Assembly: GCA_025558095.1 (NCBI GenBank)
Contig: JAIVFI010000027.1
Coordinates: 124,001 to 188,000 of the forward strand
Length of the DNA: 64,000 bases
Reading direction: 5' to 3'
Source: Hyaloraphidium curvatum
Lineage: Eukaryota > Monoblepharomycota > Hyaloraphidiomycetes > Hyaloraphidiales > Hyaloraphidiaceae
Part shown: in pieces, positions 29,557-40,818 of the stretch
Layout: each line of letters begins with the position of its first letter
Position numbering within the stretch: the first letter of the stretch is position 1
The notes under the pieces: generated by a model
What the model was told of the DNA's origin: nothing
What the model saw: the letters and a program-made list of their open reading frames with translations, nothing else
Databases searched by the model: none
Made by a program: the position numbers and the translations under genes

Positions 29557-31897
29557 CTACAACCTGCTCCCCGTCCTCCGCTTCCCCTCCACGAAACTCT
29601 CCACCAACTTGTCCACCTCCTCCCCCTTCCTGCACATCCACGTGTTTCCCTCCCCGCTCTCGAGCATCTCCCGCACGTCCTCATCCGACCCGGCGGGATC
29701 GTCGTAGTCGAACGCGAAGCCGATGTAGCGGTCGTAGCTGCCCGCAAACAGGGAACGTCAGAACGCACCGCGCGCGGGAGCGGGAGGCCACGTACCAGAG
29801 CGGGTGCGAGGAGAACCGGATGTGCTGGTAGTTGGGCCCGTCGCACGAGAACCTGATCGGCGGAAGCAGGCTCTGCACCGTCCCCCCTGCCGCGCACACG
29901 GCGGATCAGCGACCATGCGAAGCCGTCCGCGCGCCGATCGGCCCACCGTGCGGGTTGTCCGCCGTCCGCATCCACACCCCCGACTCCCACCGCGCCTTCT
30001 CGACCCCCCTCTCCCGCATCCACAGCGGGAACTTGAGCAGGTAGTCCAGCTGCCCGTTGTGCCTCACCGCCGCCGGATCCGCCCCCAGCTCGGGCTCGTG
30101 CTTCGGGTACCCGTCCCACATCCTCCGCACCGCCTCGCCGTCGGCATAGGTCCCGAGATCCTGCAGCGCCAGCGCGGTCTGGGTGAGGCTGCTCCGCACG
30201 AGGTAGCTCCCCCCCTCTTCCGTCCTCCTTAGCAGCGCCGCCAGGATCCCGGCGGCGGTGTTGAGCCCCGTCGTCACGTCGCACGTGAGCGCCGGGGTGA
30301 TGGTCGGGATCGACGACGGCGGCTGCGGATCGTAGGGCTGGAACGTGCCCTGCACCATCGACACCCCCGAAATGTGCTGCCCAAGGTTCTCGACCCCGGG
30401 GAGGGCCGCGAGCTCCCCGAAGAAGCCGAAAGTGTTGGTCTCGGCGTAGACGATGCCCCTGCCCCTCCCGGCCACCATACTCAGCACGTCCTCGTACCCG
30501 AACCCGAGCTTGGCCATGCTCCCCGCGAGCAGGTTCGTCACCACCACGTCCGCGTCCGCGACCAGCTCCCTCAACTTGGCCTTGCCCGCGGCGGACTTAA
30601 GGTCCAGCTCCGCGGTGCGCTTGTTGAGGTTGATCCCGCCGAGGTCGTAGGCGGGGTAGTCGACGATGTCCTTGGAGGCCACGCGGATGACGTCGGCGCC
30701 GAGCTGGGCGAGCTGCAGGCCGGTGCAGGGGCCGGCGAGGATGCGGGTGATCTCGACGACCCTGTGGGACCCAGGCAAGGACCGCGGTCAGCACCGGATC
30801 GGCACCACCATGCCATGCGCAGCCCACTTGATCCCGTAGAGCACCCCCCTCCCGCACGGCCCTACCCCCGGCTTAGCCCCCGCCTTCCACCCCATCTCCC
30901 CCCACAACCCGCCCTTCTCCTCCTTTGCCCTCCCCTCCCGCGCCGCATCCCACTCTTCCAACGTCCTCGGCCCCCTCACTTTGGCCGCGCGTTCTACCCC
31001 GACCCTCGGCACCCGCGCCAGCGCCCTCCCCTGGTCCGTCGCGTCGAACTCGGCGCGGGTGCGCGGAACGACGGCGATTGCGGGGATCCGCTTGACGGCC
31101 AGCTCGAGGTCCATCGCCTTCTTGGAGGAAAAGTGCGAGCCGAGGATGGAGAGGAGCTCGGTCCAGTGCGCGGACCAGGTGGTGGGGTGGGTGAGGGGGG
31201 AGGCGATAGCGAGGCGGATGATGCGCTTGATCTGGGCGGGGGAAAAGCCGAGAGCGGAGAGGAAGGTGGCGGGATCGTCGGTCACCCGCGGGAAGAACTG
31301 CGGAACGGGGAGCGTCAGCGTGAAGTCGGCAAGGGAGGCGTGCAAGACACCGACAAAGATGTGCCGGTCCTCGGTCTTCCACACGTTGGAAAGGAAGCCC
31401 CTGAGCAGCGCGAACATCGGGCTCCACGCCGGCGTCCCCGCCGGCGGATCCACCAGCTCCTCGCTCGGCGCCGGCGGCGGCCCGACCAGTGGCTCCGAAG
31501 CCCCCTTGGCCTCCTCCGAGTTATTGGCCGCCGCCAGCTGCTCCGCCATCTTCTGGTTGATGAGCAGGTTCATCTCGGCCCACGCGCCGCCGCCCTCTAC
31601 CATCCACTCGGCGAGGAAGGGGGCAAAGAGGACGAACGCGGCGTGCTCCACGTCGAGCGTCGCCTCGGTCTGCCCGCCCTTCTTGGCCTCCAGCAGCGTG
31701 CAGATTGCCGCCATCGCGATCTGCGCGCCGGCGACGAGCTCGCCGATCTTGAACGGGGAGGGGACGAACGGCTGCCGCGATCCCGAGAGCCGGACCGCGG
31801 CGACGGCGCCGGCCGCGGGGGAGCCCGGGCCCGCGGGGAGGCCGCATTGCGAGAGGAGGCGGAGGGCTGCGTCGCGCGCTCCGGCGTGGACGTCCAT
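29557..31897 (-). CDS. class III (CaiB/BaiF) CoA-transferase-like protein, 4 exons, 729 aa
   Basis: A long fungal-type member with two halves. The N-terminal ~365 residues (exon 1) resemble the degenerate CaiB half. Exon 2 starts with the classic class III block RVVEITRILAGPCTGLQLAQ followed by LGADVIRV, then INLNKRTAELDLKS, DVVVTNLLAGSMAKLGFGYED and IVYAETNTFG. The catalytic Asp region of typical members (NxRPGxxxRLGLDY) here reads TNLLAGSMAKLGFGYED. Exons are 31897-30795, 30761-29947, 29886-29796 and 29737-29557; all phases close (2,190 nt). The first intron (30794-30762) is only 33 nt. An alternative start at 31927 adds 10 residues. It likely moves CoA between carboxylic acids (racemase or CoA-transferase type); substrate unknown. 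Starts are only 41 bp from the opposing MYND gene. Confidence 0.82.
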
Positions 31898-31938
31898 CGC
31901 AAGTTGGGTGGGAGACGTTCCGAGCACGTCTCAAAAAG
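31898..31938. promoter_or_regulatory. 41-bp gap between two start codons; compact bidirectional promoter region
   Basis: The CoA-transferase (minus, start 31897) and the MYND protein (plus, start 31939) begin 41 bp apart. Each gene's transcription start must lie here or within the other's coding region, unless downstream ATGs are used. Confidence 0.5.
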
Positions 31939-33218
31939 ATGGAGTGTGGCAAGGACCAACAAGGACACATGCGACGAGGAATGGACGAGCTCCTCCGCTC
32001 CGTCGCGGAGCTGAAGGCGGCCGGCACCGAGACCACAGGCACCACACCGGACGACGCTGTGGCCGCCACCGTGGTCCATGCAGCCTGCTCCCGGGCCGGC
32101 GCCGCCGCAGAGATGCTCGCCCGGGTATGGCACCTCATGCACGCCACGCCGGCCGGCTCCCAGGATCGCGACCGGCTCCGTGAGGCAGCGACGGAAGTAC
32201 GGGAACTTTTGGGTCGTTCAGTCCCCGCCTTGAGCGACGCCGGGGTGATGGCGACTGCGCTGCTTTCCACTCCGTCCAGCATCCCGGAGCTAGGACGGCG
32301 ATTCCCCCGGATTGATCCACCGCCGCAGGTGCGCTGGCGAATCGGCTTTTCTCGGAGAACTACGCGCACATTCGCAAGCTGGTCATGCTTCCGTTTCTGG
32401 TCGACCTCCACGTCATCGCTGGCATTCGCGCCGAGTCCCCGCCGCCGGCACGGAGCTGGGAGCCAATCTTGTGGCGGACTCCTCCGCCTCCAGAGGGGGC
32501 GCTTGAGTCTCTGTTCGATTCCGGGATGGTCTACTCCCCGCTCGACCTCGGCCTCGCGCTACTCTCGCCGATGGCGGTCTCAAGACCCGTGCGCAAGCGG
32601 CTGTCCCTCGACCACGAGTTTTGTGAGCTCCTCTTGGCGGCCACCGGCGACCTGATCTTGAATAACCTGGACGGCTGTCACCGAGACCCAGAAACGTGCG
32701 AGCTCGCCGCAGAGCGCATCTCTGGGCTGGTCCATCTCCTCGACCAGGCCGTCACCGAGGACCCGACGGGGTGGTCACGGAGGGTTCAGGACCCGGGGCG
32801 GCACGAAAAGGGCCTCCCGGTCGCTTACTCGCGCGACATGCGAGCACAGCACCCGGACCCTGGCTCGCTCTTGAATCTCCTCGGCAAGGTCGAGCTGGCG
32901 ATGGTCAGGTGGAACTACGATCCCGGGATCGAGGCCAGCCTGAGGCTTACGGCGGAGGCAAGCAGGCGGCTTGGCTCGGCGCTGCGGCCCGGTGGTGGCG
33001 ACAAGGCCCAAGTCCGAGCGGCCGCCCTGTTGCAGCAGGCCGTTGCCAAGGGCGCGAACGCGCCGCTGGCCTGCGACGGATCCGGCATCGCGGCGGCATC
33101 GACCAAGGAGCTCAAGAAGTGCGGCCGCTGCAAAGTTGCATGGTACTGCTCGGTCGACTGCCAGCGCGCCTCCTGGGCCGAACACAAGAAGACATGCTTC
33201 GTGGCTTCTGACAGCTAG
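31939..33218 (+). CDS. MYND-finger protein, at least 2 exons
   Basis: The C-terminus has KKCGRCKVAWYCSVDCQRASW followed by EHKKTC, which supplies the second half of a MYND finger. The first Cys pair is incomplete (one Cys in LACDGSG), so the zinc site is atypical or part of it is encoded differently. The N-terminus is helical (MDELLRSVAELKAAG...). The frame changes between about 32210 and 32330. A GT-AG intron 32213-32328 fits the phase and joins ELLG to ALANRLFSENYAHIRKLV, but the donor is not certain. The body after it (VMLPFLVDLHVIAGI) resembles MYND proteins with helical-repeat bodies. Alternative start: 31981. Confidence 0.7.
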
Positions 33219-33327
33219 ACAGCATTTATCCATCATTCAACTGGCATCTGATGTACATGACCAAATCTTGACTACTTGATACAGTCCCGGATGTTGTGTT
33301 GTCTGCCATGCAGCCATTTTCGTTCGA

Positions 33328-36300
33328 TTAGGCCTCGTTGGTGTTTTCGTCGAGGTCAAGTCCGCTCCTCGATACCATGTGCTGAGAACCGATCGAGTTC
33401 CTCCGCTTCTTCCGCAGCGCGCTCGGGATCCCCGAGTTGGACAGCGACTTGCGATTCCGGATCCCGGCCACGGTCTCGTCCGGCAGGATCTTCTCCGCGA
33501 TCTCCTCGATGGAATGCTTGACGCTGTGCTTGGACGCCCACGGTGTGCTCCGCACGGACTTGGTCCGCGCTCCGCCGCTCTCCAGGTCGCCGTCCTCGGG
33601 GATGTTGAATGAAACGTGCTCGTCGTGATGGCGGCGGGTCGCATGCGCGGATTCGGACGCCGGAATCTCGACGATCGAGTCGCCTTCGGGCACGATGCGG
33701 CGGCTCGTGCTCAGGGCCGAGACCAAAGCATGCTGACCAGACAGGTTGACGGCCGACTTGGATTTGGAGAAGATGCGGGACGTGCTCTTGATCGACTCGA
33801 GCTCCCCGACCCAGGAGGGCTTCGGCTTCGCAGCCACATCCTCATGCGAGACGCGCTTGAAGGAACGACGGCTCGACGGCATGGCAAAGTGCAGCTTGAG
33901 CGCGATCCGGAGCAGGACGACCCAGACGATGCTCCCCGCGGCCCAGGCGGTGCAAAGGAGCCACTGGTCCCAATACAGAGGGACGGTCTTGACAAAGTCC
34001 CCGCCAAACTGCACCACGATGACCTGGACCCCGACGATGACGACGTTGATGAGCAGGAAGGTGTGGTTGCGGAGCAGGTTGCTGAACGGGTTTAGCTCGG
34101 CCTCGAGCTGCCGAGTCGTGAGCTCGTTGAAGACCTGGAGCATGATGAAGGTGGTGAAGACGATGGTGAGCCGCCAGCGTCCGCGGCAGCTGTCCAGCCA
34201 GATGGCCGTCGACCCGAGGCTGGACGTGTCGAAGGTGCACCAGGCGGCTTCCTCGGGCGGGAACGGAACCATGCTCTCGCCGACGAACAGCATCGCGAGC
34301 AGGATGGCCAGTTGATACGTGACGATCGAGAGGATGTACCAGCGCATGTGGGGCGAAATCATGGACTCGCTGCGGGCGTGCGGTTTCCGGCGCAGCACTT
34401 CGTCCCCGGGAATGTCGGATGCGAGCGCGATGGCACCCAAGCTGTCCATGATGAGGTTGACCCAGAGCAGCTGCACGGAGTTCAGGGGCGCGTGGCCCCA
34501 GGCGGCCGAGCCGACGATGGTGATGATGATTGCGACCAGGTTGACCGAAAGCTGGAACTGCAGGAACCTGCGGATGCCGTCGTACACGTTGCGGCCCCAG
34601 CGCACGGCGTTGACGATGGACGAGAAGTTGTCGTCCATGAGAACGATGTCCGAGGCGTTCTTGGCAATCTGAGTGCCGGAGATGCCCATGGCGAAGCCGA
34701 CGTCGGCCTCGTTCAGCGCGGCGGCGTCGTTGGTGCCGTCTCCGGTGACCGCGACCGTCTCGCCCATCGACCTATCGAACAAAGTCAGCAAACACGCGGC
34801 AACGGGCCGTCTTCCAGACTCACCGAAGAAGCGAAACAAGAATAAACTTGTCGGTCGGACTGCTCCTCGCTAGCACCCGCATGCTCGGAAGGATGGCCCT
34901 CCTCTCGGTGTCCGACATGGCCCTGAACTCCGGGCCTTCGATCGCGACGTGGCCCTGCGCGGGGTCCAAGATTCCGCACTCGCCCGCAATCTTTGTGGCC
35001 GTGAGCACGTTGTCGCCGGTCACCATGCGCACAATCATGCCAGCGCCTTGGCACGCCTTGACGGCCGCAGGCACCTCCTTGCGCAGGGGATCGTTGATGC
35101 CAACGAGCGCAATGAAGACCAGGTTCGTCTCGATCGGGTTCTCGCTTTCCGCAGCTGGCTGCACGCCGACCGATTCTCCTCCCTTGCGCTCGGGCGCGAG
35201 CGACGGAAGCTCGACAAAGTCCCTGTAGGCCAGCACGATGGTCCTGAGCCCCTGTCCGGCCCATTCCTTGATCGTCGCCTCCATGCCTTTCCGGTCCTGC
35301 GCAGAAATCGGAGACACCGCTCCAACATCGAGTTTGCGATCGCACAGAGCGAGCACAATCTCGGACGCCCCCTTGACGTGCAGCCTGTAGCCCGCGGGCA
35401 GCGTGCGCGACATGCCATCGGCATGCTTCTTGATGATCAGCGTGCTCATCCTCTTGCGCTTGCTCGAAAAGGGCCACACGCCGTCCGGAGCCTTCTCGCA
35501 GTCCCGCCGGATGGACTCGTAGTCCGGGTACCCGAGCTTCCGCGCAAAGACGAGCAGGGCACCTTCGGTCGCGGATCCGACAAACTTGGTACTCGGGGCC
35601 TTCGGGGCCTTAGTGTCGGAAGCAGGGACGGCATCCTTCAGGAAAGCCGTCGAGTTCACCGCGACGGCCTCGGCAAGGAGCTCCGAGACCTCCTCCGTGG
35701 CTGGCACCCCGGTCGGCGGCTCGTCTGCTTCCAAGTCGGAATGTTTTCCCTTGCAGAGTACCTTGACGACCGTCATCCTGTTCTCCGTGAGCGTGCCCGT
35801 CTTGTCGGTGCAGATGCACGTGGCCTCGCCCATGGTCTCGGATGCGTCGAGATGGCGCACGAAGCAGTTGTCCTTCATCATGCGGAACATGGAGAAGGCG
35901 AGCGAGATGGTGACAGCGAGCGGCAGTCCCTCTGGAAGCATGTCAGTCTTGCTGTACAAAGGCTGAAAGGGAAACACGCACCAGGCACCGCAACGACAAC
36001 CACGGTCACGCTGATGACAAAGAACTTGACCATTTCCATCAGCAGGTTCCACTCCCAGACGCCGCCGCCCTGCAGATGCGCTGCCAGCAGCACGGCCCAC
36101 CGCACTAGCAGGACCACGAACGTGACCAGGCCGGCCGAGAACCCGATCTTGCCCACGGTCAGCGCCACATCCCTCAACCGGCGCTGCAGGGGCGTCTGCG
36201 AGTCGTCCTCGTCCTCCGCGGCGGCTGCGGCTTCGGCTGCCCGCGAGTTGCCCGTGTCCGCGGCGCCCGAAGCATCGCCGTTGGGCGCGCCGCGGCGGAA

Positions 36301-37966
36301 GAGGAGCTCCTGGATCTGACCGCCCATGCTGTGCTTGCCCACGGCCGTGATGCAGATTAGGCCCTCGCCCTCGGCCACGCAGGAGCCGCCAAAGACAAAT
36401 GGGGCGTCGACGGGATCCTTCCTGACCGCGATCGGCTCGCCCGTCAGGGGCGACTCATCCAGAGCGAGGCGCGAGCATTGAACGACGAAGCCGTCGCCGG
36501 GCACTTCGTCGCCCACGGAGAGCAGGACCAGGTCTCCGACGAGGAGGGAAAAGGTCGAAATGGTCTGGAGTGCTGAGTTGCGGATCACCTTGACCTGGCG
36601 TCGAGCTCCTGATTAGCTTGCCCTTCGAGCCCAAACCAGACAGAGAACCCACCATCTTGTCGTTCTTCAGCTCCGTCATCTTCCTGAACTTGCCCTCCTT
36701 GATCCAATCATTGAGGCTGGTGACGCAGAGCACGATGCCGACGGCAGCAAAGATGGCCACGCCCTCGTACCATCCGTCGACGGGGTGGGTGGCGGTGCCG
36801 ATGATCAGGATGACGAGGGCACCGACGAGGAGGATGCGGATGATGATGTCCTCCTTGATGAAGTCCAGGATGAGCGAGAACAGCGAAGGTGGAGGGGGCA
36901 CTTCGATCTTGTTGACGCCGAAGAAGTCGATGCGCTGCTGCCTGTCCCTGGGAACCAGGGGTCCCGAGAGACCGGCAGCGGCATCGTTCGGCGCGGAAGG
37001 CGACGGCTGGATCCGCTGCTTGTCCCCTGCCGGCCCCTTGCGCTTCGGAAGCAGCTTCGAGAGCCAGGCAAACCTGCCCTTCTCGTCCGTGGCATCCGCG
37101 CCGCTCTGCATCTCCGAGTCGAGCCCGGCTGCCAGGTCCGTCCTCAAGACCGCGGCCAGCCCCTCCTTGCCGCCGTTGCGGCCCCAATAGTCCTCGCGGA
37201 TCCATTCGGCATCGTTGCGCCGGTCGAAGCAGACGATGCCCGTGAGGTCGCGGGCGGTGACGGCAAAGTACGGCGGCTGCGACGGGAGGTCTGTGGGGAG
37301 CGGAGGAAAGGTGGATGGGGAAGGAAGGAGGGGGGATGCCGAGTTCACAACCGGCGTTGTAGGCGAGGCGGCGGTGTCGCTCGGCTTGTCAGCGGGAGGG
37401 GGTTCGCTCGCCGGCTCAATCCGCCGGACCGAGTCTGAACGGGAGACCAGCTGCACGATGCTGGCGCGGAGGGAGCGGGCGGAAGCGGCGGGAGCCACGG
37501 TTTCCGCGGCGGCAGCTTGGCGCAGCGAACGCACGCTGCCGATCCCGGACCCCGGGGCGGCCGGAGCCGAGACGCTCGACTTGGATTGCGTCACAGATGC
37601 TGTTTTCTCAGGGCCCGTCCCGTCAGGTGCACCGCCGAGGGCGGGATGGCCGAGGTCGACGTCGGTAGCCTGCTGTTCCAACCCATGGGGCGGCAACTCG
37701 TCTCGGATGTCTGCCACCGACCGGCCTCCCTCCTTTCCTGCGCCTCCTGAAGCAGTCGAGCGGGATCCGAGCGAGTTCGCGGAGCCCGAGGTCGTCAGCG
37801 GGGCCGGGGTGCTCGGCGCGTTCGTGCCCGGGGAGCCGGCGCGCTGCCCCGTCGCCGCCGGGGCCAGAGGAGGCTTCGCGCCCGGTCCGCGGCCGGGCTT
37901 TGTCCCCGACGAAGCGCGCAGCGGCGATTTGGCCGTCGGACGCGCCGCCGCCTTGGGAGGGGCCAT
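33328..37966 (-). CDS. plasma-membrane-type Ca2+-transporting P-type ATPase (PMCA), 4 exons, 1,492 aa
   Basis: A P2B-like ATPase that pumps Ca2+ out of the cytosol using ATP. The phosphorylation motif CTDKTGTLTENRMTVVK has its Asp near residue 685. PEGLPLAV in M4 supplies Ca2+ ligands, FVGSATEGALLVFA is in the N domain, and TGDGTNDAAALNEADVGFAMG is near 1021-1041. M5-M6 includes LLWVNLIMDSLGAIALA. Exons from high to low: 37966-36653, 36594-35982, 35931-34824 and 34771-33328; introns are 50-58 nt and phases close (4,479 nt). The N-terminus (1-330) is long, Pro/Ser/Ala-rich and disordered. The ~200-residue C-tail is basic and Ser-rich, as expected for calmodulin- and phosphorylation-regulated pumps (inference). 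Longer than typical PMCAs (about 1,200 aa). Confidence 0.93.
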
Positions 37967-38441
37967 TGTGTGTCCGGGGTCCGCACCCTGGTCCTCGCTC
38001 GCGGATTTCGTTCACGAGAGCCGAGCGCGAGTCCGTTCTCCAGCCGTCGTTACGGATCCCGAATGAAGAGCTAGTCTGTGACTCCGCGATGGCCCCGCAC
38101 AGGTGGAGATCCGACCGCGGTGGGCGAATTGAGCGAGCAGAAGTGGCGTTGCGTCGTCCCAACACCACCTCCAACTTCAGACCGGGAATCGGGCAGTGGA
38201 CCAAGCCCAGACCAGAGACCAGAGGAATACAATCATCCTTCAATACACGAGAGTCCACCGCGCACCCCGGCGACGGCGCATTCTACGATCCGAGGTCTTC
38301 TACAGGACCCATGGTTCCCAGTCTCCGCAAATGTCCGGTATCAAGAAAGCTCCAACAGCATTGTCGACTTCAGAAAGTTCAACGGGCTGTTTGAGCTCGC
38401 GGTCCGGCGAGCGGGAAGGGCAAGCAAAGACGTGCGAGACC
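37967..38441. other. intergenic, 475 bp
   Basis: 5' flank of the Ca2+-ATPase and 3' flank of the Pam18 gene, both on the minus strand. No feature recognised. Confidence 0.45.
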
Positions 38442-38949
38442 TCAACTCGTCCGATTCGCCTTTTCGAGTATATCTTTTGCCTAACGGGCCGGCGAGGCGC
38501 GTGTCAGAATCGACTCGGCCAGAAAGAAGGCGAGGATCTTACCTCGTTGATCTTGCTGGCGATGTACGGGCTCCCTCCCTTGTCCGGCTGCACGGGCATC
38601 GACGCCACCAGTGTCAACAGCCGAAGAGAGGCACCGACAACGGAGAGCAACAACCCATCAGCACATATCCCGCCGTCCCGCGACGGCGTCCACCCACGTG
38701 ATTGGCCAGCATGATCCTCCTGTGCGCCTCCTTCAGCTTGTCCCGGCTCACGCTCTCCCGGACCCCCAGGATCAGCGCCGCCTCCCTTTTGGTCATCTTG
38801 CCTTCGAATCCTCCGCGGTAGAATTTGTTCCCGCCGAAGAGTCCCGCGGCGCCGGCTCCGGCACCCTTGCCCTTGTACATGTTGAGGGCCATCTTCCCGG
38901 CCGCGGCCGCAGCGGCGACGCCGGCGCCGATGAGGATTGCCGTGGTCAT
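38442..38949 (-). CDS. PAM18: mitochondrial import motor J-protein Pam18/Tim14, 3 exons, 111 aa
   Basis: Stimulates mtHsp70 at the TIM23 channel on the matrix side of the inner membrane. A short N-terminal helix (TTAILIGAGVAAAAAAGKMA) is followed by FYRGGFEGKMTKREAALILG, the hallmark link to the J domain, then LKEAHRRIMLANHPDKGGSP, YIASKINEAKDIL and the stop. The HPD that drives Hsp70 ATPase is assembled by splicing: His ends exon 1 and Pro-Asp begins exon 2. Exons are 38949-38698, 38587-38543 and 38480-38442; introns are 110 and 62 nt. Length matches the short Pam18/TIMM14 of animals and some fungi; the yeast protein is longer. Confidence 0.93.
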
Positions 38950-39177
38950 CCCGGCCGAGCGGAGAAGACAAAGAGAGTCTAGGCGGTAACGGGAAGGCGG
39001 CGCGCTCCGGGACCGGGTGTTTGGGGAGGCCTGAAGTCGCTTCGATTGGTTGTTGACAGCGGCGTCACGGCTTGGACTTGCGTCTCCAACGGCGGCCCCC
39101 GCTCCACTAGTAAGAGGAAGACTCGACCGATTGGAATCAAAGAACCATGCAAAGAACACAGCTAGCCCTTTCGCGCC

Positions 39178-40650
39178 TCACAGCTTGCTCCTCAGCGCAT
39201 CCTCCAGCACCTCCATCTCCTTCTCGCCCTCGGCCTCGTCCGCGCCGCCGATCACCGGCTCGCCGATCTTGCGCAGCATCGCTTCCCAGTCCACCGCCGG
39301 CACCGGGTCGATCTGCCCGGTGCTCTTCATCATGAGCACCTCCCTAGCGGGGTCGGCAGGGGCGGTGACAAAGTCGCAGATCCGCTGGATGGCCGTCCGC
39401 GCGGCGGGGAGGAAGAGGAAGGCGTGGTGGACGTGCGGCATATCCTGCAAATGGGCACAAATAAGCACGTGTCCTCTCGCGCAACAACATCAACGCACCT
39501 CGTAGATCTCTAGCCGGACCAGCTCCGAAGGATTCGCTTCCGCGATCCGCTTCCACATCCAGAAGCCCTCCCCAAAGAGCCGCTCCGCCTGTCCGACCTG
39601 GACCAGCACCCTCGTGCCCCGCCAGGCGAGCGCGTCGCGCGGGGCAAACAGCGGGCTTACGAGCCTGTGCTTCAACAGTTCCTCGCGCGGGCAGAAGAGC
39701 TTCGGGACGCTCACGGCGCCACCGGAGCCGGTGCCACCCATGACCGGGAGGTAGTCGCCCCTCGTCTTGACGGGGAGCGAGTGGGTGAGGTCGCACCAGG
39801 GGGAGATGAAGACCACGTTCGCCGGTGCCTTGGAGGGGAGGAGCTCGGCGAGAGCGACGCGCAGGCACAGGGAGAGGTTGCCGCCCGCCGAATCGCCCAG
39901 GATGGTGATATGGTCCTGCGGAATGGAGAGATCCTCGACGAGGTAGAGATACGCCGAAAGGGCGTCAATGAGAGCCGCCGGGAACGCGTGCTGAGGAGAG
40001 AGTCTGTAGTTGACGCCCAAGACCTGCGCCGTCGCGCCTTTGCTCAGCCTCGTGGTCAGCCAACGGTGAGTCCCGTCGGACGAGCCGAAGATGTACGCTC
40101 CGCCGTGGAGGAAGAGGATCGTCCTTGAAGACCCCACCGCGTCGGGGTGCCGGACCCACTCGGCCGCGACGGTGCCTGTGTGTTCCGCGGGCTCGACCAC
40201 GTCCCCGACCTTCGACCGCAAGAAATCCACCGCCTTCGTGCTCCTCGGTATTCCGACGTACTCCTGCGCGATGTGCGGCGGCAGCTTGACCGGCCGGTTT
40301 AGCTGGTCCTGGAGCCGGCCAATCTTCCGGAACCTGTCCGCACCCTCCCCCGCCGACTCGAGCACCGCGGCGCCCGCAGCCTGCTTGTCCATGTAGCCCG
40401 CGAGCAGCGACATGAGCAGCGTCATCTGCAGGTTCCAGGACTTGCGTGGCGGGCCGCGAAGGAAGTAGCTCGCTGCCGACGCCGCCAGCCCCGGCGCGTG
40501 CGGGAGCAGGAAGCGCGCCGTTGCCGAGAGGCGGCGCCAGCGCTTCTGCAGCGCCGACTGCGACCGCCTATGCTCCGCGGCGGCCTGTTGCTCGTTCGAA
40601 GGGCGCTCCATGTTGACAAGTTTAGCCTGCGAGCTGGGACGACGACTCAT
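39178..40650 (-). CDS. HSL-family alpha/beta-hydrolase (esterase/lipase), 2 exons, 472 aa
   Basis: Hormone-sensitive-lipase-like esterase. It has oxyanion-hole ILFLHGGAYIFGS (HGG about 182-184), nucleophile ILGDSAGGN (Ser near 255) and VNYRLSPQHAFPAAL. The C-terminal exon, DMPHVHHAFLFLP, holds the likely catalytic His. Exons are 40650-39499 and 39444-39178, separated by a 54-nt intron (39498-39445). The N-terminal ~120 residues form an extra helical cap. No signal peptide. It lies beside the sugar-porter gene on the same strand. The physiological substrate is unknown; the family takes short-chain esters or steroid-like esters. Confidence 0.87.
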
Positions 40651-40818
40651 CTCATCGCTTCCCCTGCCGAAGGCTGCCAGTCGTCGTTCAGTCGCTCATC
40701 TCCGTCCGAAGCGATCTCTATCGAGTCTTTTTCCCTGCCCATACGATACACGTAGCGGACATATACACCGACGACGCAGCTTCCCTCCCAGGGAAAGAGA
40801 GGATGAAACGCACTCCAA

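Noticed and set aside
28587-30284. Long minus-strand frame of 565 codons
   Set aside because: Overlaps the CoA-transferase in another phase and GC-rich gap sequence; no recognisable content.
30873-32014. Plus- and minus-strand frames opposite the CoA-transferase
   Set aside because: They are out-of-phase shadows of an exon confirmed by conserved class III blocks.
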